Shown: positions 36,727 to 45,972 of the stretch, in pieces
How the letters are laid out: the number at the start of each line of letters is the position of its first letter
Position numbering within the stretch: position 1 is the stretch's first letter
Position numbers and translations under genes: made by a program
Assembly (NCBI RefSeq): GCF_014189455.1
Contig: NZ_CP050296.1
Coordinates: 1,178,001-1,242,000 of the forward strand
Direction: 5' to 3'
DNA from: Mesorhizobium huakuii
GTDB taxonomy: Bacteria > Pseudomonadota > Alphaproteobacteria > Rhizobiales > Rhizobiaceae
DNA length: 64,000 bases
The notes under the pieces: generated by a model
What the model was told of the DNA's origin: nothing
The model's database searches: none
What the model saw: the letters and a program-made list of their open reading frames with translations, nothing else

Positions 36727-37706
36727 TCGGCCCACGCTGGGTGGGCGACATGGTGATGGCGCAGTGCCTGTTCTCGGCGCTGAAAGAACTCCATCCCAAC
36801 GCCGCGATCGACGTGCTGGCGCCCGCCTGGGCCGCACCGCTGGTCAAGCGCATGCCCGAAATCCGCCAGCAGATCGACTTGCCGCTGAAGCCCGGCGCGC
36901 TCGAATTCACCATTCGCCGCCGCTTCGGCCGCCTGCTGCGCGGCCGCTACGACATAGCTTACATTCTGCCCGGCAGCTGGAAATCGGCGCTGATCCCGTT
37001 CTTTGCCCGCATCCCGCGCCGCTTCGGCCATCTGCGCGAAATGCGCTATGGCCTGCTGACCGACATCGTGCCGCTGCCGGACGCCGTGAAACGGCGCACC
37101 GCGCAGGCCTATTTCAGCCTCGCCAAGGGCGGCGGTTTCCGCGCTCCCCACCTGACCGTGGATGCCGGCAACCAGGCCAGCCTGCTCGACCGTTTCGGGC
37201 TGGCGCCGCAGAAATTCGTGGCCCTTATGCCTGGCGCCGAGTTCGGCCCGGCCAAGCGCTGGCCGAGCGAAAGCTATGCCGGCCTTGCCCGCGAATTCAT
37301 GGGTAAGGGATTGAAGGTCGCCCTGTTCGGTTCGAAGAACGACCGCGACGTCACCGCAGAGATCGCCGCTCTTGCCCCCGGCGTCGTCGATCTCGCCGGC
37401 CAGACGCGGCTGGAGGACGCCATCGACCTGATCGCGGCGGCAAGGCTGGCGGTCTCCAACGACAGCGGGCTGATGCATGTCGCGGCGGGCGTCGGCACGC
37501 CGATCGTCGCCGTCTACGGCTCGACCTCGCCCGAAAACACGCCACCGCTGGCGGAGCGGCGCGAACTGGTGTGGCTGCATCTCTCCTGCTCGCCGTGTCA
37601 CCAGAAGGTCTGCCCGCTCGGCCATCTCAACTGCCTGAAGACATTGCAAGTCGGGCAGGTCGCGGCGGCGGCGGAGCGGCTGCTGGAACTTCCGGCCGAG
37701 GCATGA
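36699..37706 (+). CDS. waaF: LPS heptosyltransferase II
   Basis: WaaF adds the second L,D-heptose to the LPS inner core at the cytoplasmic face of the inner membrane. The 335-residue GT9 protein has the N-terminal [16 protein letters not shown], the [19 protein letters not shown] motif and the ADP-heptose-binding [15 protein letters not shown], followed by [12 protein letters not shown]. The Cys-rich tail [19 protein letters not shown] is typical of WaaF. It overlaps hldD upstream and waaC downstream (ATGA). Confidence 0.93.
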   Translation: MAESPTILVIGPRWVGDMVMAQCLFSALKELHPNAAIDVLAPAWAAPLVKRMPEIRQQIDLPLKPGALEFTIRRRFGRLLRGRYDIAYILPGSWKSALIPFFARIPRRFGHLREMRYGLLTDIVPLPDAVKRRTAQAYFSLAKGGGFRAPHLTVDAGNQASLLDRFGLAPQKFVALMPGAEFGPAKRWPSESYAGLAREFMGKGLKVALFGSKNDRDVTAEIAALAPGVVDLAGQTRLEDAIDLIAAARLAVSNDSGLMHVAAGVGTPIVAVYGSTSPENTPPLAERRELVWLHLSCSPCHQKVCPLGHLNCLKTLQVGQVAAAAERLLELPAEA

Positions 37707-38677
37707 AGGTCCTGATCGTCAAGACATCGTCGATGGGCGATGTCATCCACACCTTTCCGGCCGTCGAGGATGCCAGCCTCCACCGGCCGGATGTATCCTT
37801 CGACTGGTGCGTCGAGGAGGCGTTCGCCGGCATCGTCGCGCTGCACCCGGCGATCGGCAGGATTCACACGGTCGCCATCCGGCGCTGGCGCAAGGCGCTG
37901 TTCAAGGGGGGCACCTGGCGCGAAGCGGCCGCGCTGCGCCGCACCTTGCGCGCATGCCGCTACGACCTGGTCATCGATGCGCAGGGCTTGCTGAAATCGG
38001 CCCTGGTGGCAAGGCAGGCCGGCGCGCCGATCGCCGGCTTCGACCGCTCGAGCGCGCGCGAACCCTCGGCGACGCTGTTTTATGACGTCACCTACGGCGT
38101 GCCACGCGACCTGCACGCCATCGAACGGACACGGCGGCTGTTCGGGCTGGCGCTGGGCTATCAGCCCGATCTGTCGACGCTCAACTCCGGCATCGTGCCA
38201 CCACCCGGTGGCCTGGCCGCCATCACCGGAAAAACCGCCTTCCTGCTGCACGGCACCAGCCGCGAAGACAAGAAATGGCCTGTCGAAAACTGGATCGGAA
38301 CCGCCCGCCTGCTGGTCGAGCGCGGCATGACGCCGGTCACCACCTGGTCGAACGAGCGTGAGAAAGCCGTGGCTCAAGCCATAGCCAAGGCCGTGCCGTC
38401 CACGGTCGTGGTGCCAAAGTCCCCACTGGCCGACATCGCCGCCATCCTCGGCCGCTCAACGCTGGTGATCGGCGCCGATACGGGATTGACCCATCTCGCC
38501 AGCGCCTTCGGCCTGCCGACGGTCGCGGTGTTTTTGGCGACCGAGCCGGGTTTGACCGGCCCGCGCGGGCCTTATGCGTCGACGCTGCTAGCTGCAGCAG
38601 AGGGGCGTGTGACGCCGGCTGAGGTGATGGCGGAAGTGGAGAGGCTGCTGATTCTTAGATTACAAGCGCCGGCCTAG
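37703..38677 (+). CDS. waaC: LPS heptosyltransferase I
   Basis: WaaC adds the first heptose to Kdo2-lipid A. The 324-residue GT9 protein opens with [20 protein letters not shown], has the LLHGTSREDKKWPVENW region and the donor-binding GADTGLTHLASAFGLPTVAVF. Its ATG overlaps the waaF stop (ATGA), so hldD–waaF–waaC form an operon. Choosing ATG 37703 over upstream in-frame codons removes a stretch that belongs to waaF. Confidence 0.93.
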   Translation: MKVLIVKTSSMGDVIHTFPAVEDASLHRPDVSFDWCVEEAFAGIVALHPAIGRIHTVAIRRWRKALFKGGTWREAAALRRTLRACRYDLVIDAQGLLKSALVARQAGAPIAGFDRSSAREPSATLFYDVTYGVPRDLHAIERTRRLFGLALGYQPDLSTLNSGIVPPPGGLAAITGKTAFLLHGTSREDKKWPVENWIGTARLLVERGMTPVTTWSNEREKAVAQAIAKAVPSTVVVPKSPLADIAAILGRSTLVIGADTGLTHLASAFGLPTVAVFLATEPGLTGPRGPYASTLLAAAEGRVTPAEVMAEVERLLILRLQAPA

Positions 38678-38788
38678 GACCTTTCAGAATTCGCTCTGGC
38701 GAGTCGAATAGCGTGGTTCTTCGGGGTCGCCCCGCGACGAGCGGAGCGTACTTAAAGTACGTGAGCACCGGAAGCGCAGAAAACCGCT

Positions 38789-38836
38789 CGCGCATGACCC
38801 CGAAAATCGTATCGATTTTCGGAAAGGATCATGCGC
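38789..38836. repeat. GATC-type interspersed hairpin repeat, copy A
   Basis: CGAAAATCG (38801–38809) pairs with its complement starting at 38814, and flanking CGCATGA/ATCATGCG arms extend the hairpin. A related element lies at 42130–42172, with the shared phrases TTTTCGGAAA(A/G)GATCATG. Confidence 0.75.
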
Positions 38837-38922
38837 CAACTGAAAAACCTACAGCGTCCTTTGCGCGTCCGAGAGGACGCGCGGCGCTGCAGTCGGCCGC
38901 CAGAGTAGAATCATCAAAGGTC

Positions 38923-39396
38923 CTAGATAAACTGCACCTGGACGATCTCATACCCCCTGGCACCACCGGGCGCATTGACCTCGATGGCGTCGCCGACTTC
39001 CTTGCCGATGAGCGCGCGTGCGATCGGTGAGGAGATCGAAATGCGGCCGGACTTCACGTCGGCTTCCTGGTCGCCGACGATCTGGTAGGTCTTCTTTTCC
39101 TCGGTGTCCTCGTCGACCAGCACGACGGTGGCGCCGAACTTGACCTTGTCACCGCTGAGCTTGGTGACGTCGATCACCTCGGCGCGCGCGATCAGATCCT
39201 CGAGCTCGTTGACACGGCCCTCATTGAGGCTCTGCGCCTCCTTGGCGGCATGATACTCAGCATTTTCGGACAGGTCGCCATGCGAGCGCGCTTCGGAGAT
39301 CGCCTCGATGATGCGCGGGCGCTCTTCCTGCTGGCGCCAACGCAGTTCTTCCTTCAATGACGCGAACCCCTCGCCTGTCATCGGGACCTTGTTCAT
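38923..39396 (-). CDS. greA: Transcription elongation factor GreA
   Basis: GreA rescues backtracked RNA polymerase by stimulating transcript cleavage. The 157-residue protein has the N-terminal coiled coil (~1–75: [39 protein letters not shown] with the acidic tip residues) and the C-terminal FKBP-like domain ([18 protein letters not shown]). Length and motifs are standard. It converges on the LPS operon and appears monocistronic. Confidence 0.96.
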   Translation of the reverse strand: MNKVPMTGEGFASLKEELRWRQQEERPRIIEAISEARSHGDLSENAEYHAAKEAQSLNEGRVNELEDLIARAEVIDVTKLSGDKVKFGATVVLVDEDTEEKKTYQIVGDQEADVKSGRISISSPIARALIGKEVGDAIEVNAPGGARGYEIVQVQFI

Positions 39397-39615
39397 GATG
39401 CCTGACCTTTCCTGCCGCCACCCCCGCGTTTCGGGGAAAGCCTTGTCGATGGGTACAAAAAGAAAACGGTCCGGCAGCCTCGGGCTAACGGAACCGTTTC
39501 ACCGCAATTTGCTAAGATATAGCAATCTTCTCGGGTTTTTCACGTCCAAAAAATCGGTTTTGCAAAAATCATCCCCGATTCATCAACCGAGGCGGCTAAT
39601 GAGACAGAGGCAACA

Positions 39616-39644
39616 ATAAAAACGGCCGCGATTGCTCGCGGCCG
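39616..39644 (-). terminator. Rho-independent terminator after the TPR gene
   Basis: On the minus strand, CGGCCGCGA/TCGCGGCCG (9 bp, loop GCAA) is followed by T5, 25 bases beyond the TPR gene stop. Confidence 0.9.
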
Positions 39645-39668
39645 CTTCGGGAAGCCTTGGGAGCCTGA

Positions 39669-40208
39669 TCAGCTCCGCATGAAATGGTCGATCTGCTCGG
39701 ACAGCATGCCGTATTCGCGCGATCCCTTGCCGGTGCGCTTCTCGATTTCCATCAGCTGCTGCTGGGCGCCGGCCAAATCGCCGATCTGCAGATGCGCTTC
39801 GCCGAGATATTCGCGCACCAGCGTGTAGTTCGGGTCGATGCGCAGCGCTTCCTCGTAATAACCGAGGCCGACGGTGACACGGCCGGAATGGCGGTGCGAA
39901 TAGCCGAGATAGTTGAGAATGCGGGGATCCTGCTTGTTGGCGGCAAGGGTCAGCACCGAAATCGCCTCATCATAACGCCCGGCCATCGCCAGCGCGTGGC
40001 CTGCATCATAGATGCTGTCGTCGTCCAGCATGCCTTCCTGAGGGGCGACACACTTTTTCTTCTTCTTGTCCCAGACCTCTCCCTTCTTGCACTGGGTGAC
40101 AGTCTGGTCGCTGCCGCCACTGCTACTGCCCGCCGCGAACACCGGGACAGCGAAGAACTGCAGCGCGACAAGAGCAGTCGCCGCCTGGATCAGCATTCTT
40201 TTATGCAT
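39669..40208 (-). CDS. Exported TPR-repeat protein
   Basis: This 179-residue protein has an N-terminal signal (MLIQAATALVALQFFAVPVFA, 21 residues). A short Lys-rich segment with one Cys each side (QCKKGEVWDKKKKKCV) follows, then about three tetratricopeptide repeats (AGHALAMAGRYDEAISVLTL, LNYLGYSHRHSGRVTVGLGY, VREYLGEAHLQIGDLAGAQQ). TPR proteins act as scaffolds, here probably in the periplasm. ATG 40208 has AAGGAGG. A clear terminator follows. Partner unknown. Confidence 0.85.
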   Translation of the reverse strand: MHKRMLIQAATALVALQFFAVPVFAAGSSSGGSDQTVTQCKKGEVWDKKKKKCVAPQEGMLDDDSIYDAGHALAMAGRYDEAISVLTLAANKQDPRILNYLGYSHRHSGRVTVGLGYYEEALRIDPNYTLVREYLGEAHLQIGDLAGAQQQLMEIEKRTGKGSREYGMLSEQIDHFMRS

Positions 40209-40365
40209 CGAAGCCTCCTTGAGGGGTGAGAATAGAACACTAACGCCAAGTGCCTCGCGTTTCATCCCGGAAAAAGCAGGGCCGGAAAAAGCCGGGGTGG
40301 AGAACATCAGGTGACGGATGCCGCAAATCCGCTATCATCCGGCAAACGACTGACGGAGACGGCCC

Positions 40366-40791
40366 GTGCAGCGGCGGCTTGAAAAGGACTGGGACCTTAC
40401 GATCGGCCCCGACACCGTGCGCCTGTTCATCCTCAAGGCCAAGGCCCTGAGTGCCGCCGTCAACGAGGATTACGCCGACGGCGCCGAACACGAGATCGAA
40501 TTCGACGGCGACACGCACGACAATCATCATCATGACGGCCTTGCCGAGGAAAGCTCGGAAAACCTGACCGAGGAGGAGCTGCGCGAGCTGATCAACGACC
40601 TCAATGTCGATGAAGCCGCCGAACTGATCGCGCTCGCCTGGGTCGGCCGTGGCGACTATGACGCCTCGGAATGGGTGGATGCCGTGACGGCGGCACGTGA
40701 ACGCGCCAACAAGCGCACGGCGAAATACCTGCTTGGCATGCCGCTGCTTGCCGATTGGCTGGAAGAAGGCCTCGAAGCGATCGGCGCGTAA
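40366..40791 (+). CDS. DUF3775 domain protein
   Basis: This 141-residue acidic protein starts at GTG 40366. An N-terminal helical part (TIGPDTVRLFILKAKALSAA) precedes an Asp/Glu/His-rich stretch (~35–65). The C-terminal LRELINDLNVDEAAELIALA, WVGRGDYDASEW and KYLLGMPLLADWLEEGL match the DUF3775 pattern common in alphaproteobacteria. No function has been assigned to the family. It is divergent from the TPR gene. Confidence 0.85.
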   Translation: MQRRLEKDWDLTIGPDTVRLFILKAKALSAAVNEDYADGAEHEIEFDGDTHDNHHHDGLAEESSENLTEEELRELINDLNVDEAAELIALAWVGRGDYDASEWVDAVTAARERANKRTAKYLLGMPLLADWLEEGLEAIGA

Positions 40792-40867
40792 CGCTGAAGT
40801 AACCGATTGTGATCGCCCCGAAGCATCTGTTCAGGCAACTTCGGCATGCCAGCGCCGTTTCGGATCG

Positions 40868-42034
40868 ATGGCAACGCTGAGCTTCTCCCGATTTTGCACC
40901 TTGGCGCTGCCTCTGGCGGCTGCGGTCCTGCTGGTGGCGCCGGCCGACGCCAGACATCGTCACAGGCATTACCAGCCGCTATCCCCTCGGATGGATCAGT
41001 CGTCGACACAGCGTCTGGACCAGCAGCCGAGGGTCAAACGGCGCGTGAGAGCGCAGGGTAAGCAGCCGCCAAAGCAGGCGCCACAGGAAACGCAGGAGCA
41101 GCAAACCTCGCCCGCCGATGTTCCAGTACCCGAGCCGCGTCCCACGGACGCGCCAAAGGCCGACGCCGCACCGGCGGAAGAGCAAAAGACGGAAGGTCCA
41201 AAGGTCCCGGACGCATCCAACCAGCTCAATCAAGAAAAGTCTCGTCAGGGAAAGCAGGCACGTCCCGAGCCATCAGCCCCCGAACCTTCGGCCCGAGCGC
41301 CGTCAACCGAAACGGAAAGCGAGCCGGAGCCGCCGGCCGAGGTGCCGATCCCGACACAAAGGCCCGACACCGCTGACCCTGAGGCTCAGCCGCCGGCTGT
41401 TGCGCCGCAGCCGCCTGAAAAACCGGCGGATGCCGGCGACGAGAAGATGCTTCCCGACCCGCGCTCGGCCGACCGGCCGGGCGAAAAGATGCCCGCCGAG
41501 GAAGTCGCCTGCCGCGCGCGGCTGAAGGCGCTCGGCGTCGAATTCGAGGAGCACAAGGCGGAAAGCAGTCCCGAAATCGGCTGCGCGATCCCCTACCCCC
41601 TTGTGCTGAAGAGCCTTGGCAAATCGATCGCCATCGCCCCCGGCACCGAGCTCAACTGCCCGATGGCCGAGGCAGCGGCGCGGTTTGCCGCCGACGTCGT
41701 CCAGCCGGCGGCGAAAGCCGAATTCGGTGCCGACCTCAAATCGATCAACCAGGCTTCGGCCTTTGTCTGCCGGCCGCGCCACGGCACCAGGAAACTGTCG
41801 GAGCACGCCTTCGGCAACGCGCTCGACATCGCCAGCTTCACCTTGTCGGACGGCAGCAAGGTTGAGGTCGGTCCAACGCCGCCCGAGAAGGACGGCAAAT
41901 TCCTCAACGCCGTCCGCAAGGCCGCCTGCGGGCCCTTCAAGACCGTGCTCGGACCCGGCGCCGACGCGGACCACGCCTTGCATTTCCACCTCGATCTCGA
42001 GCCACGCCGGCACGGCGGCACGTACTGCCAATAG
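40868..42034 (+). CDS. Extensin-family exported protein with a proline-rich linker
   Basis: This 388-residue protein has a signal peptide ending APADA (~28 residues), a long Pro/Glu/Ala-rich disordered middle (~45–205) and an extensin-like C-terminal domain (~210–385) with CGIPYPLVL-like CAIPYPLVLKSLG, ADLKSINQASAFVCRPR, LSEHAFGNALDIASFTL and DHALHFHLDLEPR. The His/Asp pattern HAFGNALD…HFH resembles D,D-/L,D-peptidase folds (M15-like), suggesting a cell-wall peptidase, but this is inferred. A second extensin-family gene follows. Confidence 0.85.
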   Translation: MATLSFSRFCTLALPLAAAVLLVAPADARHRHRHYQPLSPRMDQSSTQRLDQQPRVKRRVRAQGKQPPKQAPQETQEQQTSPADVPVPEPRPTDAPKADAAPAEEQKTEGPKVPDASNQLNQEKSRQGKQARPEPSAPEPSARAPSTETESEPEPPAEVPIPTQRPDTADPEAQPPAVAPQPPEKPADAGDEKMLPDPRSADRPGEKMPAEEVACRARLKALGVEFEEHKAESSPEIGCAIPYPLVLKSLGKSIAIAPGTELNCPMAEAAARFAADVVQPAAKAEFGADLKSINQASAFVCRPRHGTRKLSEHAFGNALDIASFTLSDGSKVEVGPTPPEKDGKFLNAVRKAACGPFKTVLGPGADADHALHFHLDLEPRRHGGTYCQ

Positions 42035-42129
42035 GCTCACAGGCAGCGTGCCGCATTTCCGCCGCAGGCGTGAACGCGGGCGCAGAGTTTTCCTTTACCC
42101 TTGATCGTTAAAATGCCGGATATCCGAAC

Positions 42130-42214
42130 CATGATCCCGAAAAGTGGGAACCGGTTTTCGGAAAAGATCATGGTCAGGCAAAAGTTCGAACCTGATCACG
42201 GATCAGGTTCGAAC
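42130..42214. repeat. GATC-type interspersed hairpin repeat, copy B
   Basis: CATGATC (42130–42136) and GATCATG (42166–42172) flank CCGAAAA/TTTTCGG-type arms. A separate perfect 14-bp hairpin follows at 42184–42214 with loop ACG. It lies between the two extensin genes, directly upstream of the second. Confidence 0.8.
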
Positions 42215-42226
42215 TAGATTCCGCCA

Positions 42227-43033
42227 ATGGCCGGCAAATTTCGCGCCGTGTTTTACGCCACCGCGCGCCGATCGAAACCCGTGATGCTGCTGGCCGCCGG
42301 CCTCACCCTCGCGGCGGTCTCGGCTTGCAACACCGGCAGCGTGCTTTCGCTGCAGCCGGCGGTCGATGTCGGCGCACAAACGTCAGCCGTGCCGCAATAT
42401 ACGGGCATGCAGAGGCTTGTCCCCTCCAACCCCTACATGACGCAGGCTGCCTATCCGCGCATGGATGAGCCGATGTCGCCGGTCGAGCAGATACCGGCCA
42501 GCGAAATCGATTGCCGCCAGCAGTTGAAGCGCCTCGATGTCGCCTACACCGACCTGGCGCCGATCCATGAAGGCCAGTGCGGCATCGACTATCCGGTCAA
42601 GGTCACGGCCATCGGCAGTGTCGAGATGAAGCCCGCCGCGACGCTGACCTGCGACATGGCCGCCACCTTCGCCGCCTGGACGAAGAATGAACTCGTTCCC
42701 TCCGCCCGCTGGCGCTACTTCTCCGGCGTCAGGACCATCCACCAGGGCTCCAGCTATTCCTGCCGCAACATCGCCGGCGAAGGTGTTTTGTCCGAGCACG
42801 GCAAGGGCAACGCGCTCGACGTCATGAGCATCGAACTCAACAATGGCGACGACATCGACGTGCGCAAGCCCGGCCTGTTTGCCTTCCGCACGCGCGGCTT
42901 CCTCAACAATGTGCGCGCCGATGGCTGCCAGTATTTCACCACCGTGCTCGGCCCCGGCTACAATTACGACCACCGCAACCATTTCCACTTCGACATCAAG
43001 AACCGCAAGAACGGCTATCGCGCCTGCCGCTAG
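42227..43033 (+). CDS. Extensin-family lipoprotein
   Basis: This 268-residue protein begins with a signal ending in a plausible lipobox (AAVSAC, Cys ~34). The extensin-like C-terminal domain (~95–268) has the same key features as its upstream neighbour: LSEHGKGNALDVMSIEL, the Cys pair, and YDHRNHFHFDIKNR. It lacks the long proline-rich linker. The two genes are tandem paralogues with a repeat element between them. Role inferred as cell-wall or envelope maintenance; the reaction is unproven. Confidence 0.85.
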   Translation: MAGKFRAVFYATARRSKPVMLLAAGLTLAAVSACNTGSVLSLQPAVDVGAQTSAVPQYTGMQRLVPSNPYMTQAAYPRMDEPMSPVEQIPASEIDCRQQLKRLDVAYTDLAPIHEGQCGIDYPVKVTAIGSVEMKPAATLTCDMAATFAAWTKNELVPSARWRYFSGVRTIHQGSSYSCRNIAGEGVLSEHGKGNALDVMSIELNNGDDIDVRKPGLFAFRTRGFLNNVRADGCQYFTTVLGPGYNYDHRNHFHFDIKNRKNGYRACR

Positions 43034-43114
43034 TGCATGTCGCCGGCCCGTACCCTCTGCCAGCGGCACGCGACTCCGCATAGAGTGACGCCGGAAGGGT
43101 CGGGGCGACGGCAC

Positions 43115-43822
43115 GTGAGCCAGCGAAGTATTCAGCGACGCATTGCGATCTGGGTGATGGCCCTGCTGGGCGCCTGGCTGGCGCTTGCCTATCTTGCCGC
43201 GCCGGAATTCTGGACGTTCCGGGAGCGCGGCTTTCGCGACCAACGCTTCGAAATGGTGACGCACACGCCGCAAGGCATTCCCGGCGACCCGATCAATATC
43301 GGCCTTGTCGGTACCGAGAAGGAGGTGGTCCATGCATTCGCCGTCGCCGGCTGGGACACAGCCGATGCCGTCACCTTGAGAACCGCCATCGATATCGGCG
43401 AAAGTGTCCTGTTTTCCCGCCCCTATCCCGATGCGCCGATGAGCCGCCTGCTGTTCGAAGGCCGCGCCCAGGACCTCGCTTTCGAAAAGCCGGTCGGCGA
43501 CAGTGCCGACCGGCGCCACCACGTCCGTTTCTGGAAGACCGATACGGTCGGCGACGACGGCCGCCCGCTCTGGCTGGGCGCCGCCAGCTTCGATCGCGGC
43601 GTTGGGTTGAGCCACGACACCGGCGCGATCACCCATCACATCGGTCCCGACATCGATGCTGAACGCGACTTCCTGATCGGCGACCTCAACGCAGCCGGTT
43701 TGCTGGCATCGACCAGCGAAATGGCGGGCATCGGCGCCACCAAAACCGGCCGCAATGGCGGCGGCGACCCCTATTTCACCGACGGCAAGGCAATCATCGG
43801 CGTGCTGAAGCAGCCGCAGTGA
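43115..43822 (+). CDS. LssY C-terminal domain membrane-anchored protein
   Basis: This ~235-residue protein has one N-terminal membrane helix (IAIWVMALLGAWLALAYL) and an LssY-C domain (~50–230: GDPINIGLVGTEKEVVHAFA, GWDTADAVTLRT, FWKTDTVGDDGRPLWLGAAS, DIDAERDFLIGDL). LssY-C domains occur beside secretion systems and in PAP2 phosphatases, but their activity is unknown. GTG 43115 places the helix right after a short basic stretch (SQRSIQRR), fitting a signal anchor. It converges with the alcohol dehydrogenase. Confidence 0.83.
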   Translation: MSQRSIQRRIAIWVMALLGAWLALAYLAAPEFWTFRERGFRDQRFEMVTHTPQGIPGDPINIGLVGTEKEVVHAFAVAGWDTADAVTLRTAIDIGESVLFSRPYPDAPMSRLLFEGRAQDLAFEKPVGDSADRRHHVRFWKTDTVGDDGRPLWLGAASFDRGVGLSHDTGAITHHIGPDIDAERDFLIGDLNAAGLLASTSEMAGIGATKTGRNGGGDPYFTDGKAIIGVLKQPQ

Positions 43823-43835
43823 CCGGACACCAAGG

Positions 43836-44858
43836 TCAGGTCGTGGTGATCACGATCTTGCCGAATGCTCCCTGCTCCAGACGCTGCAAGGCCCGCGGCA
43901 CCTCGTCGAAGCCAAAGACCGTATCGATGACCGGCTTGATGCCGAGCGCCTCGATCGCCTGGTTCATCCGCTCGAAGGACCGGCGATGGCCGATCGACAG
44001 GCCCTGCACGACAATGCGGTTGCGCATGAAGGGCAGGATCGGGAAACTGAGCTCCATCGAGCCCAAAAGACCAATGATCGACAGGCGGCCGTCAGCGGCC
44101 AGCGCGTTCAGCGATCGTCGCGCATTGTCGCCGCCGACCATTTCCAGCACGTGGTTCACGCCCAGCCCGTCGGTCAGCTTACGCGCGGCTTCGTCCCATG
44201 CCGGCCGCGAGCGGTAGTTGATCACCTGCCAGGCGCCGAGCTTTCTTGCCCGCTCGAGTTTCTCGTCGCTGCTCGAGGTGACGATGGCGCGCAGGCCGAA
44301 CGCCTTGGCGAACTGCAGCGCAAACAGCGACACGCCGCCTGTGCCCTGGATGAGAATGGTCTGGCCCGGCACCGGCCTTGTCGCCTCGGCCATCGCAAAC
44401 CAGGCGGTCAGCGCCGCGATCGGCAGCGTCGCCGCCTCGCTATCGCTGAGCGACGGCGGCGCCAGCACCGTGGCATCCTCGCCAAGGACAACATGGTCTG
44501 AAAGCATCCCCGGCAGCGAGGACCCCAACGTATGCTTGTGCAGCACCGGCGGCGCGTCGCCATCCGGCCAGTCGGCGATGACCTGGCCAAGCACACGCTG
44601 CCCGACCTTGAAGCGGCTGACCGCGCTGCCGACGGCGACGATCTCGCCCACCGCATCCGATGTCGGCACAAAGGGAAAGGTGAGATCGGGGATCAGCGTG
44701 CCGTCGACGATCAGCCTGTCCTTGTAGTTCAGCGACACGGCTTTCGTGCGCACCAGAAGCTCGTGCGGCCCGGGTTCAGGGATCTTGCCCGTTACCTGGC
44801 TCAGCCTGGACAGCCCGAAACCGCTCATCTGCCAGGATCGGTTGATTTGGGTGCTCAT
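43836..44858 (-). CDS. Zinc-type alcohol dehydrogenase family protein
   Basis: This 340-residue medium-chain dehydrogenase has an N-terminal GroES-like domain (LNYKDRLIVDGTLIPDLTFP, FVPTSDAVGEIVAVGSAV) and a Rossmann domain (ILIQGTGGVSLFALQFAKAFG). The usual catalytic Cys is absent (LNYKDR), which places it with NAD(P)H quinone-type reductases rather than zinc alcohol dehydrogenases. ATG 44858 (MSTQINRSWQ). It is divergent from a LysR gene that probably controls it. Substrate unknown. Confidence 0.9.
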   Translation of the reverse strand: MSTQINRSWQMSGFGLSRLSQVTGKIPEPGPHELLVRTKAVSLNYKDRLIVDGTLIPDLTFPFVPTSDAVGEIVAVGSAVSRFKVGQRVLGQVIADWPDGDAPPVLHKHTLGSSLPGMLSDHVVLGEDATVLAPPSLSDSEAATLPIAALTAWFAMAEATRPVPGQTILIQGTGGVSLFALQFAKAFGLRAIVTSSSDEKLERARKLGAWQVINYRSRPAWDEAARKLTDGLGVNHVLEMVGGDNARRSLNALAADGRLSIIGLLGSMELSFPILPFMRNRIVVQGLSIGHRRSFERMNQAIEALGIKPVIDTVFGFDEVPRALQRLEQGAFGKIVITTT

Positions 44859-44984
44859 GACGCTCAGCGCTCCGTGATCGATGGCCACGCGAGACATTTA
44901 TGCTTTTCGACTATGGAAAATAGGGCTCCCATGCGGCATATTCGGCACCTGATTGATAACTAAAATTCGTCAATTGGAATCGTC

Positions 44985-45899
44985 ATGGAATCGGTCGACC
45001 TGCAAGGCATCGTCGCATTCGTCCAAGCCGTGGAGGCTGGCAGCTTCACCGGCGCCGGCGAGCGGCTGCATGTGACGAAGTCGGCGATCGGCAAGTCGGT
45101 CGCCCAATTGGAGCAGCGGCTCGGCGTTCGCCTGCTCAACCGCACCACCCGCAGCCTCAGCCCGACCAGCGAAGGCGTGAGCTACTATGAGGCCTGCGTC
45201 AGGGCGCTGGCCGAGATCGAAACGGCGCAGTCGCTGCTCGCCGCGCGCCGGCAGATCCCCTCCGGCCGGCTGCGCATCGACGTGCCGCTGGCTTTCGGCC
45301 GGCGCTGCGTCGCGCCCGTCCTGTTCGAGATTTCCAGGAAATTCCCCGAGCTGACCGTGGAAATCTCCTTCAACGACCGCCGCGTCGACCTGATCGAGGA
45401 GGGCATCGATCTCGCCATCCGCATGGGAGAACTGGACGACAGCCTGTCGCTCGCCGCCAGACCCATCTATGCCCAGCGCTCGGCCATCTGTGCGGCTCCC
45501 GCCTATCTCAGGGAACACGGCAGGCCGCGATCGGTCGAGGACCTCGCCCATCATAGCGTCATCGGTTACGGCCGCGAGGGCATCGTCCGCCCCTGGGTGA
45601 TCCGGCATGGCGACGGCCGCCTGACGACCTTCGTCCCCAAGGCGCGGCTGGTTCTCGGCCATGGCGAACCGATGCTCGACGCCGCCCTTGCCGGCTGCGG
45701 CATCGCCTTCCTGCCGACCTGGCTGGCAGCCGACAGCCTCAGGCATGGCGACTTGGAAATGGTCCTCTCGGATTGTCTGGTGGAAAACATCGTCGTGCAC
45801 GCCGTCTGGCCGGTGACGCGCGCGCTCACGCCAAAGATACGGGTTGTCGTCGACGCTCTCGTCGAACATTTTTCGGCGCCAGCCTGGGACAATGGCTGA
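44985..45899 (+). CDS. LysR-type transcriptional regulator
   Basis: This 304-residue LysR protein has an N-terminal winged helix (VDLQGIVAFVQAVEAGSFTG, TKSAIGKSVAQLEQRLGVRL) and an effector domain. A weak TTGA–TCAA symmetric site (44953–44973) lies just upstream of its ATG. The divergent dehydrogenase is the probable target. The inducer cannot be deduced. Confidence 0.92.
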   Translation: MESVDLQGIVAFVQAVEAGSFTGAGERLHVTKSAIGKSVAQLEQRLGVRLLNRTTRSLSPTSEGVSYYEACVRALAEIETAQSLLAARRQIPSGRLRIDVPLAFGRRCVAPVLFEISRKFPELTVEISFNDRRVDLIEEGIDLAIRMGELDDSLSLAARPIYAQRSAICAAPAYLREHGRPRSVEDLAHHSVIGYGREGIVRPWVIRHGDGRLTTFVPKARLVLGHGEPMLDAALAGCGIAFLPTWLAADSLRHGDLEMVLSDCLVENIVVHAVWPVTRALTPKIRVVVDALVEHFSAPAWDNG

Positions 45900-45972
45900 A
45901 AGACACGTGTCATATTCCAAAAATGGCGGCCCGCTATTTTCGAGCGGCCCGCGGCAATGCTATTGAGCCCTC

